Shown: positions 41,982 through 50,472 of the stretch, piece after piece
Position numbering within the stretch: position 1 is the first letter of the stretch
How the letters are laid out: each line of letters begins with the position of its first letter
Assembly: GCA_024401555.1 (NCBI GenBank)
Contig: JAKSKV010000010.1
Span: forward strand, 24,724-88,723
From: Paludibacteraceae bacterium
Lineage (GTDB): Bacteria > Bacteroidota > Bacteroidia > Bacteroidales > Paludibacteraceae
Reading direction: 5' to 3'
Length of the DNA: 64,000 nucleotides
Program-made: the position numbers and the translations under genes
Notes under the pieces: generated by a model
The model's database searches: none
What the model saw: only the letters and a program-made list of their open reading frames with translations
Told to the model about the DNA's origin: nothing

Positions 41982-42005
41982 TCTATCCTTTGTGGAAATA
42001 ATAAG

Positions 42006-42041
42006 AGAGCCATATCTTTTGGAGGTATGGCTCTTTTTTTT
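42006..42041 (+). terminator. Terminator of the pheS-bactofilin unit
   Basis: AGAGCCATA pairs with TATGGCTCT, followed by a run of eight T residues. Confidence 0.9.
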
Positions 42042-42052
42042 GTGTGTGGAAT

Positions 42053-42077
42053 AAAAAAAGGCGCATTTTCATGCGCC
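42053..42077 (-). terminator. Terminator of the PUR-domain gene
   Basis: GGCGCAT pairs with ATGCGCC around TTTC, with a T-run on the minus strand. Confidence 0.85.
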
Positions 42078-42099
42078 TCTCCATATCGTGAAGTGTGGT

Positions 42100-42450
42100 T
42101 CACCCGAAGTCTATCTCGAAACGGCTTGGAACCGGATCGTTTTGACTTTCACCTTGTTCTGAACTCTTGCCGATGTAATCCATTACATCGTTCATACCTG
42201 CCATAAATTTCTCGAAATCCTCTCTGTACAAAAAGATTTTGTGTTTTTCAAAGGATACTTGAGACTCATCGCCGGAAACTTTCTTCTTACTCTCTGTGAT
42301 GGCGAGGAATAACTCATCCTTGCGGTTGCGTTTCACATCAAGGTAGTAAATCCTCTTACCTGCCTTAATCGCTTTCGAATAAACTATTTCTTGATCACGC
42401 TTATCCGTTTCAAACCTCATTTGTTCATCTTCCATACTGCGACCCTCCAT
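42100..42450 (-). CDS. PUR-alpha-like nucleic-acid-binding protein (DUF3276)
   Basis: 116 residues; ATG at 42435 is an alternative start. Single PUR domain: EIVYSKAIKAGKRIYYLDVK, RKDELFLAITESKKK, HKIFLYREDFEKFMAG, with an acidic, disordered N-terminus and C-terminal tail (SRFEIDFG). The family (DUF3276) is almost universal in Bacteroidota, and the spirochaete relative BpuR binds single-stranded DNA and RNA. Role here: probable nucleic-acid binding regulator. Lone gene with a terminator and no clear TAnnTTTG box. Confidence 0.9.
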   Translation of the reverse strand: MEGRSMEDEQMRFETDKRDQEIVYSKAIKAGKRIYYLDVKRNRKDELFLAITESKKKVSGDESQVSFEKHKIFLYREDFEKFMAGMNDVMDYIGKSSEQGESQNDPVPSRFEIDFG

Positions 42451-42787
42451 TTATTAAAAGTAATAATTACTTGAAAACGAATCATTGTAAACAATAGTGC
42501 GACGATTTCGAACGCCTATTTTAATCAAATTTAAGAAATAACTCTTGTGTTTGCAACTTTTTGGTCAATTATTTTCGTGTTGAGTGTCATTTTTCTTCTG
42601 TAAGTCCGTGTTTTAGGGCATTTCTCTATGTCCCGATAGTTGTAATCAATCCCAATATATTGCTATTTTTTAGTAATTTTTTACAGAATTTATTTCGTGG
42701 AATATGAGGAATGATATATATTTGCATTGTGTTAAAGCAATTATATGTGCGGAGACACACACATTATTAACTTAAACATATACGACT
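42451..42787. other. 337-bp AT-rich intergenic region
   Basis: Divergent spacer between the PUR gene and the ferredoxin gene. The only clear signal is the ferredoxin -7 box at 42717-42724 and its 63-nt leader, which includes a GC-rich patch (GTGCGGAGACACACACATT). I see no other gene or hairpin. Confidence 0.6.
42717..42724 (+). promoter_or_regulatory. -7 box of the ferredoxin gene
   Basis: TATATTTG lies 64 bp before the ATG at 42788. Confidence 0.7.
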
Positions 42788-42952
42788 ATGGCTTACGTAA
42801 TTGGTGAAGATTGTGTTGCATGTGGTACTTGCATCGGTGAATGTCCAGTAGGAGCAATCTCTGAGGGTGACATCTATTCAATAAACGCTGATGCTTGTAC
42901 AGAGTGTGGAACTTGCGCAGACGCTTGTCCAGCAGGTGCTATCTCTAAGTAA
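42788..42952 (+). CDS. Small 2[4Fe-4S] ferredoxin
   Basis: 54 residues, complete, too short to be found by a 60-residue filter. Two Cys4 motifs in the clostridial pattern: DCVACGTCIGECPVGAI (Cys9, 12, 15, 19) and ACTECGTCADACPAGAI (Cys37, 40, 43, 47), with pseudo-twofold symmetry. It carries electrons at low potential, for example to and from pyruvate:ferredoxin oxidoreductase, which is also in this window (55894), although not next to it. The leader, promoter and terminator show it is a highly expressed single gene. Confidence is high because both clusters are perfect. Confidence 0.96.
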   Translation: MAYVIGEDCVACGTCIGECPVGAISEGDIYSINADACTECGTCADACPAGAISK

Positions 42953-42975
42953 TGTAATCAGTACACGAGAAAAAA

Positions 42976-43003
42976 AAGGCGCTTTTCTGAAGCGCCTTTT
43001 TTT
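42976..43003. terminator. Terminator between ferredoxin and flippase genes
   Basis: GGCGCTT pairs with AAGCGCC; an A-run on the left and a T-run on the right allow both directions. Confidence 0.88.
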
Positions 43004-43042
43004 ATGCCTGTTTGGTTCCTGTTAGATGCTTGTTGGGAGCTG

Positions 43043-44332
43043 TTAAGCGTTTATTCCCTGTTCGTATCGTTTTACCAAGAGTAAATACCAGATGACCTCC
43101 AGGGTGTTGATGATGAATCCTCCTGCGCAAAATCCGACTACCGCAATTCTAAGGTCGTTTAGGTGTATGCCGTAGAGAATGGATAGGAGCCGGATGGTGA
43201 ATAATCCAAACTCGAAGATTAAAAGTCCCTTTTGTTTCATGAAGACATCGGTCACGAAACAGATTGATCCGCCAATGAAGGAGACTAAAAGCCAAGGGAG
43301 CGAATATTGAATATAGACTCCAGTTTGGCGCCAACCCTCTCCCAATAGTAGTTCCGTGAAGTCGGGTAGCGTAAAGAAAAGGATGGCCATCGTTGGTAGC
43401 GCGATGCAGATTACCCTTTGGATGAAGGTGCGGAAGAGCTTTTGGATGTGTTGGCGCTGATTGACTCTGCATGCCACATCTTGGAACAATACCTGGTAGA
43501 TGGCATTGTATATTAAATTAATAGGGGTGAAAGACAAGGTAATGGCCATGCCGTAGTAACCCATCTCTTTTAGACCAAATGCGGGTATAAGCATGAAAAA
43601 TGGTAGGTTGGAGCTGATGTATCCGATAGAGGATTTCGGAAGGGAGAAATGAGGAAAATTTCTGTATTCTCTTGCAGTCTCCTTGTCGTCCGAATGGAAT
43701 CGTAATATCTCCTTCCAAGAATATGTGCTCCTTGTTCGAGCGATATTTAGGAGAAAGGAGGCGATGGCGGAGAATACGGTGGCGAGAATCAAACCTCCTT
43801 TGACCCATCCGATGATGCCGAAAATCCATTTCAATCCCGCGTTTAGGAGGCTCTTGCTCACCTGGTAGGTGCTGGCGAGATTATAGTTCTTTTTTCGGGT
43901 ATGCCAGTAGTTGAGCAGCTGCCATCCTCCCGAAAAGAGAATAAAGAGGGGTAGTCCCCACTGACAATCGGCAAATTCCGGCGTGTTGAGTAGTGAGGCG
44001 ATTTTATCCGAGAAGGGGAGGGAGAGCAGACATAGTATGGAGGTGACCGCCAATATGAAAAGGCCCACTCTGAGGCAACTATGTGCCTTGGAATCGTTTG
44101 CGGGCAGTAGGATGGCATATTGGTATTCCGCTGTGGAGAGGATGACTAGAAAGCCGCCGATGCATTGAAAAAGATTCAGGAGGCCAAAGTCTTCCGGAGC
44201 ATAGATTCTTGTCAGGATGGGGTAGATGAGGATGCCGATGGCTTGGGCGACCACATTGGCTGATAGTAGTTTGGTCGCGTTCTTCACCGTTTCCGATGCG
44301 ATGATGCTTTGGTATTTATCTTTGAGTTTCAT
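43043..44332 (-). CDS. Polysaccharide flippase (Wzx-like, MATE/MOP superfamily)
   Basis: 429 residues with about 12 membrane helices. N-terminal ATKLLSANVVAQAIGILIYP and PEDFGLLNLFQCIGGFLVIL are typical of the oligosaccharide flippase group. The helices repeat in two bundles, and YIQYSLPWLLVSFIGGSICF lies in the late part. It would move an undecaprenyl-linked oligosaccharide across the inner membrane for O-antigen or capsule. A second flippase lies at 46554. A TAACTTTG -7 box 38 bp upstream gives it its own start of transcription. Confidence 0.88.
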   Translation of the reverse strand: MKLKDKYQSIIASETVKNATKLLSANVVAQAIGILIYPILTRIYAPEDFGLLNLFQCIGGFLVILSTAEYQYAILLPANDSKAHSCLRVGLFILAVTSILCLLSLPFSDKIASLLNTPEFADCQWGLPLFILFSGGWQLLNYWHTRKKNYNLASTYQVSKSLLNAGLKWIFGIIGWVKGGLILATVFSAIASFLLNIARTRSTYSWKEILRFHSDDKETAREYRNFPHFSLPKSSIGYISSNLPFFMLIPAFGLKEMGYYGMAITLSFTPINLIYNAIYQVLFQDVACRVNQRQHIQKLFRTFIQRVICIALPTMAILFFTLPDFTELLLGEGWRQTGVYIQYSLPWLLVSFIGGSICFVTDVFMKQKGLLIFEFGLFTIRLLSILYGIHLNDLRIAVVGFCAGGFIINTLEVIWYLLLVKRYEQGINA

Positions 44333-44369
44333 TTCTTTGAATTTCTTGGACAGACAATCTATACCGTGG

Positions 44370-44377
44370 CAAAGTTA
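44370..44377 (-). promoter_or_regulatory. -7 box of the 43043 flippase gene
   Basis: Minus strand reads TAACTTTG, 37 bp before the start codon at 44332. Confidence 0.65.
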
Positions 44378-44513
44378 AAAAAAATGATTGTGTTTTTCTC
44401 TTAATATTTATACCTTTACAAAGTTTAGGGCTTTCCCCTGAGCTGTTGATTTTGAGTTATATAAAAATGGGGGAGTCCCCATTGTGATGAATAAAAGATA
44501 ATTTTATCGTGTC

Positions 44514-45833
44514 ATGAGCAAGAAAATTGTGCCTATCACCCTTTTGACGGGCTATCTCGGTAGTGGTAAAACCACTTTGGTGAATAATATCCTTTCCAAC
44601 AAGCAAGGACTTAAAATCGCTGTCATCGTTAACGACATCGGTGAGGTGAATATTGATGCCTCCTTGATCCAATCGGGTGGTATCGTCACCCAAAAGGATG
44701 AGAGTTTGGTGGCGCTTAGCAATGGTTGCATCTGTTGTACCTTGAAGGCTGATTTGATGCAACAGATCACCGACATCACTGACAGCAACCGTTTCGATTA
44801 TATTGTGATTGAGGCGAGTGGTATCTGCGAGCCTCTTCCTATCGCGCAGACCATTGTGACGATGTCTGCGATGGCTAAGCGTTATGGAACGCCGGAGATC
44901 TGCCGTCTGGATTGTGTGGCCACGGTGGTGGACGCGCTTCGCCTATATGATGAGTTCGGAAGCGGAAACGCTTTGGTGCGCAAGGATTTGGACGAGGATG
45001 ATATTGAAAACTTGTTGATCCAGCAGATCGAGTTCTGTGACGTGATCGTTTTGAATAAGGTGGATGAGGTCTCTGAAGAGGCTTTGAAACAGGTGCGTGC
45101 GGTGATCCGTACATTACAACCTCGCGCGGAGATTTTAGAGACCAATTATGCGAAGATTGATCTCGACAGAATCATCGATTCGAAGCGTTTCGATTTCCAA
45201 GCGGTGAGCATGTCGGCTGGATGGATTCAGGCTTTGGAGGCTGACAAACAGCAGATTGAGGAGAAGGAGCGTAAGGAGCATGAGCACCATCATCACCACG
45301 ACCATGATCACGACCATGAACATTGTCACCACCACCACGAAGAGGGAGAGGAGTGCCATTGTCACGATCACGATCACGACCACGAAGAGGAGTGTCATTG
45401 TCACCATGATCACGACCATGATGAACACTGCTGCTGCCATCACCACCATCATCACGGTGAGGGAGAGGCGGAGGAGTATGGCATCTCCACATTTGTCTAT
45501 TACCGTCGTAGGGGATTCTCACTCTCCAAGTTCGACCGTTTTATCGATAAGTCGTGGCCGAAGGGTGTCATCCGTTGTAAAGGAATCTTGTATTTTGAGG
45601 AGAACCGTGACATGTCCTACCTGTTCGAACAGGCTGGCTCTCAGAAGACGGTTCAGGAGACAGGTCAATGGATCTGTACGGCACCGAAGGCGGATCAAGA
45701 GCGTCTTTTGCAGGAGAGCAAAGAGCTACGGGAGGATTGGGATGAAGAGTACGGTGACCGTTTGGTGAAGTTGGTCTTCATCGGAAAGAATATGGACAAG
45801 GCTGCGATTTATGCGGCTTTGGATGTGCTTTAA
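44514..45833 (+). CDS. COG0523/CobW-family GTPase with His/Cys-rich metal loop
   Basis: 439 residues, G3E GTPase. P-loop GYLGSGKTTL (13-22), the metal-binding CICC in SNGCICCTLK (72-75), and LNKVDEV as the NKxD-type base motif. The CobW C-terminal domain holds a large insertion, about residues 255-320, of His, Asp, Glu and Cys blocks (for example HDHDHDHEHCHHHH and HCCCHHHHHH). The family includes zinc metallochaperones (ZNG1/ZigA/YciC) and cobalt or nitrile hydratase activators; the His-rich loop argues for zinc (or nickel/cobalt) delivery. Usually under Zur control, though no operator is evident here. Single gene with a strong terminator. Confidence 0.93.
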   Translation: MSKKIVPITLLTGYLGSGKTTLVNNILSNKQGLKIAVIVNDIGEVNIDASLIQSGGIVTQKDESLVALSNGCICCTLKADLMQQITDITDSNRFDYIVIEASGICEPLPIAQTIVTMSAMAKRYGTPEICRLDCVATVVDALRLYDEFGSGNALVRKDLDEDDIENLLIQQIEFCDVIVLNKVDEVSEEALKQVRAVIRTLQPRAEILETNYAKIDLDRIIDSKRFDFQAVSMSAGWIQALEADKQQIEEKERKEHEHHHHHDHDHDHEHCHHHHEEGEECHCHDHDHDHEEECHCHHDHDHDEHCCCHHHHHHGEGEAEEYGISTFVYYRRRGFSLSKFDRFIDKSWPKGVIRCKGILYFEENRDMSYLFEQAGSQKTVQETGQWICTAPKADQERLLQESKELREDWDEEYGDRLVKLVFIGKNMDKAAIYAALDVL

Positions 45834-45854
45834 TAGGTATTGCGCTTGAAATAG

Positions 45855-45893
45855 GAAGGCGCCATCCGGGTAGGGTGGCGCCTTCTTTTTTTT
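45855..45893 (+). terminator. Terminator of the COG0523 gene
   Basis: GAAGGCGCCA pairs with TGGCGCCTTC, followed by nine or more T residues. Confidence 0.9.
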
Positions 45894-46557
45894 ATTGGGG
45901 ATCCCTAATGTATTTGGGGTCAAGTACGATTTGATTCTCTTTCAGCGAGAAAATCTCTGGGTCAAAATATTTTTGGAATGTTTTATCCATATCCTTTTCG
46001 AAGGCCTCCGCATTGACCAGACCGTAGAACTCCTGTTCGCATCTCCAAGGGTGGAAAAGATTTTCGTCTAACCTTTTGATGACACGGGCCGGTACGCCGC
46101 CTATCACGCACATTCCTTCCGGGAAACTCTTTGTGACGACCGCCCCGTTCGCAATGATCGTCCGTGGCCCCAGTTCCACTCCCGCCAAAACGGTGGTATT
46201 CATTCCAAACCAACAGTAATCCCCGATTTTGATGGGCTTGCGATGGCTGATGTTCTGGTCGTAAAGGTCGTGGTTGGCGGACAAAAGGGAAACCCTTGTC
46301 GCCATCCTTACGTAATTTCCGATGTAAATGCCTCCTGATGTCTGGAAAAAATTATTCTCCCGAAAAACCAAACTGTTTTTGCCCACATAAAGACGCTTGG
46401 GCTTGGAGACATAGCACGACTGTGGTTGGTACCAATAGTATTTGCTGCCGAATATCTTAAACCGCAGGAATTGAGGATAACTCACCTTTAACTTGCCCAA
46501 ATTGAGTTGGTGGAACTCATGGTAGAAAGGGAATATTTTTTTGATGTTGGATTTCAT
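45892..46557 (-). CDS. Hexapeptide-repeat acyltransferase
   Basis: 221 residues from the ATG at 46557; upstream in-frame sequence overlaps the flippase gene in another frame and looks unlike coding. Left-handed beta-helix of hexapeptide repeats ([LIV]-G-x4 type: IYIGNYVRMATRVSLLS, IKIGDYCWFGMNTTVLA, VELGPRTIIANGAVVTKSF), with the substrate motif GGVPARVIKR and the catalytic His in NHDLYDQ. It resembles colanic-acid or maltose-type O-acetyltransferases and probably acetylates a surface polysaccharide sugar. It overlaps the flippase stop by 4 bp (ATGA), so translation is coupled. Confidence 0.87.
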   Translation of the reverse strand: MKSNIKKIFPFYHEFHQLNLGKLKVSYPQFLRFKIFGSKYYWYQPQSCYVSKPKRLYVGKNSLVFRENNFFQTSGGIYIGNYVRMATRVSLLSANHDLYDQNISHRKPIKIGDYCWFGMNTTVLAGVELGPRTIIANGAVVTKSFPEGMCVIGGVPARVIKRLDENLFHPWRCEQEFYGLVNAEAFEKDMDKTFQKYFDPEIFSLKENQIVLDPKYIRDPQ

Positions 46558-48023
46558 TTTCTTGCAAAGATTGGTTGAATGATGGATTTGTAATCTATGC
46601 CCGAAAAGTGGGCGTATGTGAAGTATATGACCGCATACAGGAACAGTCCCATTGCCAACCCAGTAGGGTATTCGAAATGGTCCGTCAAACAGTATTTGAT
46701 GATAAATAAAGTTCCCAATGCGGGTGTTAAAATTTTCAATATCAAATTGATAGGAAATAGCTGAATCAAAGAGACGCCAAAGTGTCGGGAGATTAGGCGA
46801 AGCATGAAAAATATGCGGCCAATGCGGCAAACAACCGATATGACGGCGATTGCGATCGGATCGTGGAGCGTTTGGACGGAGAGCATCTCCAAAGCCACCA
46901 AAATGAGGGCGCCGAATAGGTGTACATTGGCGTAGTATTGGGTTTTCCCGATCGATAGGATGACCGGCGCATAGGCGATTAGTGTGAATGGATGAACCAA
47001 TAATTTGATTCTGAAATAGATGTGAGACATCTCATACGTCTCACCGTAGAGAACGCATATTATTTCTTTCGAATAAACGAAGCAGAATGCGACGAGGGGG
47101 TAGATCAGAAGGGCTGTTTTACTGAATACGGAGCGCCATACAGGGAAAACGGATCTCTTGGGATCCAATTTCTCGCTCTCCATTTTAGAAAACATCGGAT
47201 AGAGAACGGCGCTGCATGCGCTGATGATCATACCGACGAAGGGGAGCTCCATGGAGCCGTTAGCGAATTCCGCGAAGGCTTGGGCACCGAAATATCTACT
47301 GACAAAGAATTGGTCGGAAGAGCGGATGATCAGACTCCATATTCCTGCGAACATCAAAGGAATGGAGAAGTTCAGGATCTCGTGTAAGGTGACGTCGCTC
47401 TCCTTCTTCGACAGGTTCCTGAATGGGTAATTCTTCAGGTATAAGGCGACGAAGAAGCTTATGGCCGACGCAATGTCGAATCCGATGATAGCACTCTTGT
47501 AATCTCCGTCGGAACAGAGGACGGGAATGGTTACGAATGCGATGACCAACAATCTGGAAATCAGTATGTACAAGGCTGATATGTGGGCTTCCCTGTATGC
47601 CGAATAGATCCTTTCTATTCCCATCGTAGGAAGCAACAGAAAGGGAACGGGGGAAAATAGCCTGATCGCATCTGTTAGAAGTTCGTTTTTCAGAACCTGG
47701 GCGATGATCGGTGCTGCTAAAAATAGGAAAGCGGAGAAAAGGGTTCCGGCGACGAGGAAGATGGTGGTGATTTTCTTCACGACGTCTCGTCCCTCTTCCC
47801 TGGATACTCTTGGCAAAAAGTAGCCAAAGGCTTGCGGAAGGCCAAGGGTAAAGATGGTGAGCAGTGTTTGGTAAACATACATCACTTGCTTGTAAGTTCC
47901 GTAATCGACCTTGTCAAAGTGTCGGCTCAGGATCATTGAGGTGATGATCGACACGCAAAAAGATGCCAGACTGCCCAAGGCAACCCACATTGCTTGCTTA
48001 GAATTACTATTGTTCTTTCCCAT
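46554..48023 (-). CDS. Polysaccharide flippase (second, MOP superfamily)
   Basis: 489 residues, 14 hydrophobic segments expected. N-terminal WVALGSLASFCVSIITSMIL and DYGTYKQVMYVYQTLLTIFT, a Polysacc_synt-type pattern with a charged loop (PRVSREEGRDVVKKITTIFL). It probably exports a lipid-linked polysaccharide unit. Its stop overlaps the start of the O-acyltransferase gene by 4 bp, so both belong to one small polysaccharide operon, whose sugar-building enzymes must lie elsewhere. The related gene at 43043 is separated from it by the COG0523 gene. Confidence 0.87.
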   Translation of the reverse strand: MGKNNSNSKQAMWVALGSLASFCVSIITSMILSRHFDKVDYGTYKQVMYVYQTLLTIFTLGLPQAFGYFLPRVSREEGRDVVKKITTIFLVAGTLFSAFLFLAAPIIAQVLKNELLTDAIRLFSPVPFLLLPTMGIERIYSAYREAHISALYILISRLLVIAFVTIPVLCSDGDYKSAIIGFDIASAISFFVALYLKNYPFRNLSKKESDVTLHEILNFSIPLMFAGIWSLIIRSSDQFFVSRYFGAQAFAEFANGSMELPFVGMIISACSAVLYPMFSKMESEKLDPKRSVFPVWRSVFSKTALLIYPLVAFCFVYSKEIICVLYGETYEMSHIYFRIKLLVHPFTLIAYAPVILSIGKTQYYANVHLFGALILVALEMLSVQTLHDPIAIAVISVVCRIGRIFFMLRLISRHFGVSLIQLFPINLILKILTPALGTLFIIKYCLTDHFEYPTGLAMGLFLYAVIYFTYAHFSGIDYKSIIQPIFARK

Positions 48024-48167
48024 TTAGTTTGCAGTCGATATAACCCAATGATATTAGATGCAAGTTAGATAGAATTTTTCAGATGTACAAGTTGACGGTG
48101 TCGGTATGTGGCTGAAATAGCCGTAAATAAAATCCACTAAAAAACACTTATTTGAAAAATAAAATAT

Positions 48168-48175
48168 TAAATTTG
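48168..48175 (+). promoter_or_regulatory. -7 box of the 48215 gene
   Basis: TAAATTTG lies 39 bp before the ATG at 48215. Confidence 0.6.
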
Positions 48176-48214
48176 CGAACGGGTTGCCGAAAACGTTAGA
48201 GTAGGCTGTTTTTA

Positions 48215-48433
48215 ATGCGTATTACAATGAGAAATTTATTGTTGATGATAGGCTTGGCCGGATTCGTTTCTGTTCTTTTTTCTTGCACAAAGAAAGATTG
48301 TGATTGTACTTTCTATGATGCTAATGGTAATGTTGTGGAGAGTAATAGCGGTATGAAGGAGGAGATGAGAGTCAGTGATTGTTCCACATTGGACACTTTC
48401 AGTGACAGTATCGGCGGTTTCGTCTGCAAGTAA
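48215..48433 (+). CDS. Small hypothetical lipoprotein (Cys-rich)
   Basis: 72 residues; the second ATG at 48227 is also possible. Lipoprotein signal MRNLLLMIGLAGFVSVLFSC (lipobox LFSC), then TKKDCDCTFYDANGNVVESN with paired Cys, and a C-terminal Cys (GGFVCK) with another at VSDCSTL. Four Cys in a mature part of under 50 residues suggest two disulfides. No family recognised. Flanked by its own promoter and terminator, which supports a real gene. Confidence 0.75.
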   Translation: MRITMRNLLLMIGLAGFVSVLFSCTKKDCDCTFYDANGNVVESNSGMKEEMRVSDCSTLDTFSDSIGGFVCK

Positions 48434-48453
48434 ATTTAGCACATTCTATATTG

Positions 48454-48484
48454 AGGCTGTCTTCTTGTAGGATAGCCTTTTTTT
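48454..48484 (+). terminator. Terminator of the small lipoprotein gene
   Basis: AGGCTGTC pairs with GATAGCCT, followed by a T-run. Confidence 0.82.
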
Positions 48485-48528
48485 ATGGCAAACAATCACT
48501 TCTTGTTGCGGTTTTTGCCTATTGTGTG

Positions 48529-48536
48529 TAATTTTG
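48529..48536 (+). promoter_or_regulatory. -7 box of metY
   Basis: TAATTTTG lies 45 bp before the ATG at 48582 and inside the longer open frame that begins at 48522, so it supports the later start. Confidence 0.65.
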
Positions 48537-48581
48537 CGTGAGATTTGTTTAAGAAATAATATATATAATTATATCAAGAAT

Positions 48582-49865
48582 ATGAGTAAAAAAGGATTAG
48601 GAACTATTTGTGTTCAAGAGGGTTGGAAGCCAACCAAGGGTGAGCCAAGAGTGCTCCCTGTTTATCAGTCCACAACATTTAAATACGATAATAGCGCAGA
48701 GATGGCGGATCTCTTCGATTTGAAGGCTTCCGGCTATTTCTATACACGTCTTCAAAACCCAACCAATGATGCGGTCGCATCAAAGATTTGTGCGTTGGAG
48801 GGTGGTGTGGCAGCGATGTTGACCTCTTCTGGTCAAGCCGCTAACTTCTACGCTATCTTCAATATTTGTGAGGCGGGTGACCACTTCGTTTCCTCTTCCA
48901 CCATTTATGGCGGAACTTACAACCTCTTCGCTGTTACGATGAAGAAGTTGGGCATCGAGTGCACATTCGTTGATCCGGATGCCTCTGAGGAGGAGATCGC
49001 TAAGGCGTTCCGTCCAAATACCAAGGCTCTGTTCGGTGAGACCATCGCGAACCCGGTATTGAGCGTCCTAGATATTGAGAAATTCGCTCGCATCGCACAT
49101 TCACATGGTGTGCCTTTGATCGTAGATAATACTTTCCCAACCCCAATCAACTGCCGTCCTTTCGAGTTCGGTTGTGATATCGTGACGCACTCTACCACCA
49201 AGTACATGGATGGCCATGCGACCAACGTGGGTGGATGTGTCGTTGATAGCGGTAATTTCGATTGGGAGGCTCATAAGGATAAATTCCCTGGTTTGACGGA
49301 GCCAGACGAATCGTACCACGGCTTGGCGTACAGCAAGAGCTTCGGTAAGGCTGCCTTCATTACCAAGGCAACTGTTCAGTTGATGCGTGATTTGGGTTCT
49401 ATCCAAGCGCCTCAAAACGCCTTCTTGTTGAACCTCGGATTGGAGACGCTTCATGTGCGTATGCCTAAACATTGTGAGAACGCACAGAAGGTGGCTGAAT
49501 ATTTGGAGAAGCATCCAAAAGTGGCTTGGGTGAACTATTCAGGCTTGAAGTCAAGTCCATACTACGCATTGGCTCAAAAGCAATTCGACAAGGGTTATTC
49601 TTGTGGCGTTGTGACATTCGGTGTGAAGGGTGGTCGTGACACTTCCATTAAATTTATGGATAGCTTGCAATTGGCTTGCATCGTAACCCACGTGGCTGAT
49701 GCTCGTACTTGTGTGTTGCACCCAGCGTCACATACCCACAGACAGTTGTCTGACGAGCAATTGATCGCTGCTGGTGTACGTCCTGACTTGATTCGTTTCT
49801 CTGTTGGTATCGAGGATGCGGATGATATCATCGCTGATTTGGACCAAGCATTGGCTAAATGTTAA
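48582..49865 (+). CDS. metY: O-acetylhomoserine sulfhydrylase-like enzyme (Cys/Met PLP family)
   Basis: 427 residues from the ATG at 48582, chosen because homology begins at MSKKGLGTICVQEGW. PLP-dependent Cys/Met metabolism enzyme: YQSTTFKYDNSAEMADLF, SSSTIYGGTYNLF, the aldimine Lys in THSTTKYMDGHATNVGG, and LHPASHTHRQLS near the C-terminus (substrate carboxylate contacts). The length (longer than about 380-residue cystathionine gamma-synthases) and the internal insertion favour the MetY group, which uses O-acetylhomoserine and sulfide to make homocysteine. The mntP gene follows at 7 bp and is probably co-transcribed. Confidence 0.9.
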   Translation: MSKKGLGTICVQEGWKPTKGEPRVLPVYQSTTFKYDNSAEMADLFDLKASGYFYTRLQNPTNDAVASKICALEGGVAAMLTSSGQAANFYAIFNICEAGDHFVSSSTIYGGTYNLFAVTMKKLGIECTFVDPDASEEEIAKAFRPNTKALFGETIANPVLSVLDIEKFARIAHSHGVPLIVDNTFPTPINCRPFEFGCDIVTHSTTKYMDGHATNVGGCVVDSGNFDWEAHKDKFPGLTEPDESYHGLAYSKSFGKAAFITKATVQLMRDLGSIQAPQNAFLLNLGLETLHVRMPKHCENAQKVAEYLEKHPKVAWVNYSGLKSSPYYALAQKQFDKGYSCGVVTFGVKGGRDTSIKFMDSLQLACIVTHVADARTCVLHPASHTHRQLSDEQLIAAGVRPDLIRFSVGIEDADDIIADLDQALAKC

Positions 49866-49872
49866 GATTCGA

Positions 49873-50445
49873 ATGGATGTTATAACCATCATACTGCTGG
49901 CTATCGCTTTGGCGATGGATTGCTTTGCCGTCTCAATAACAAATGGAATTGCCCTTAGGCGGTTCCATTTTGTTCCTATTCTGAAGATGGCTGTTTTATT
50001 TGGCCTCTTCCAAGCAGGTATGCCACTGATCGGATGGTTGGCGGGCATAAGTTTCAAAACAGCGATTGAGTCGATTGACCATTGGATAGCATTCGCTATT
50101 TTGCTCATTCTCGGCTTGAAAATGATCAAGGAGAGTCTCTCTGACGAAGATGAGGAGAGTTCGGATGGACAACCTGCTCTGCAGTGGAAAAAGTTGATAT
50201 TCTTGGCCGTCGCCACCAGTATAGATGCCTTGGCGACAGGTTTGGTTTTTTTGACAGAAAAGGTGGAAACTTTTATTTTCGCATTGGTCATGATCGGGCT
50301 TTTCAGTTTCGGCTTCTCCGTGGCGGGCAATGCGATTGGTATTTATTTAGGAAAACATCTGCCCGTGAATATGGAGATGGTGGGCGGATTTGTCTTGATA
50401 GGCATTGGCGTGAAGATATTGTTGGAACACTTGGGTGTTTTTTGA
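49873..50445 (+). CDS. mntP: Manganese efflux pump
   Basis: 190 residues from the ATG at 49873 (upstream in-frame sequence lies inside metY). Two repeats of three membrane helices; each half contains the conserved Asp: LAIALAMDCFAVSITNGIAL and LAVATSIDALATGLVFLT, the signatures of the MntP (DUF204) family. The cytoplasmic loop is acidic (SLSDEDEESSDGQ). It exports Mn2+ to protect against manganese excess. Its position 7 bp after metY suggests co-transcription; no yybP-ykoY riboswitch is possible there because metY coding sequence occupies the region. Confidence 0.93.
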   Translation: MDVITIILLAIALAMDCFAVSITNGIALRRFHFVPILKMAVLFGLFQAGMPLIGWLAGISFKTAIESIDHWIAFAILLILGLKMIKESLSDEDEESSDGQPALQWKKLIFLAVATSIDALATGLVFLTEKVETFIFALVMIGLFSFGFSVAGNAIGIYLGKHLPVNMEMVGGFVLIGIGVKILLEHLGVF

Positions 50446-50472
50446 TGGACGATCTTAATAAATTGATGGAAT

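Noticed and set aside
45135-45455. Long minus-strand open frame rich in Met and Val opposite the COG0523 gene
   Set aside because: It is the complement of the CAC/GAC/CAT-rich His/Asp coding of the real gene and has no sensible domain or start signal.
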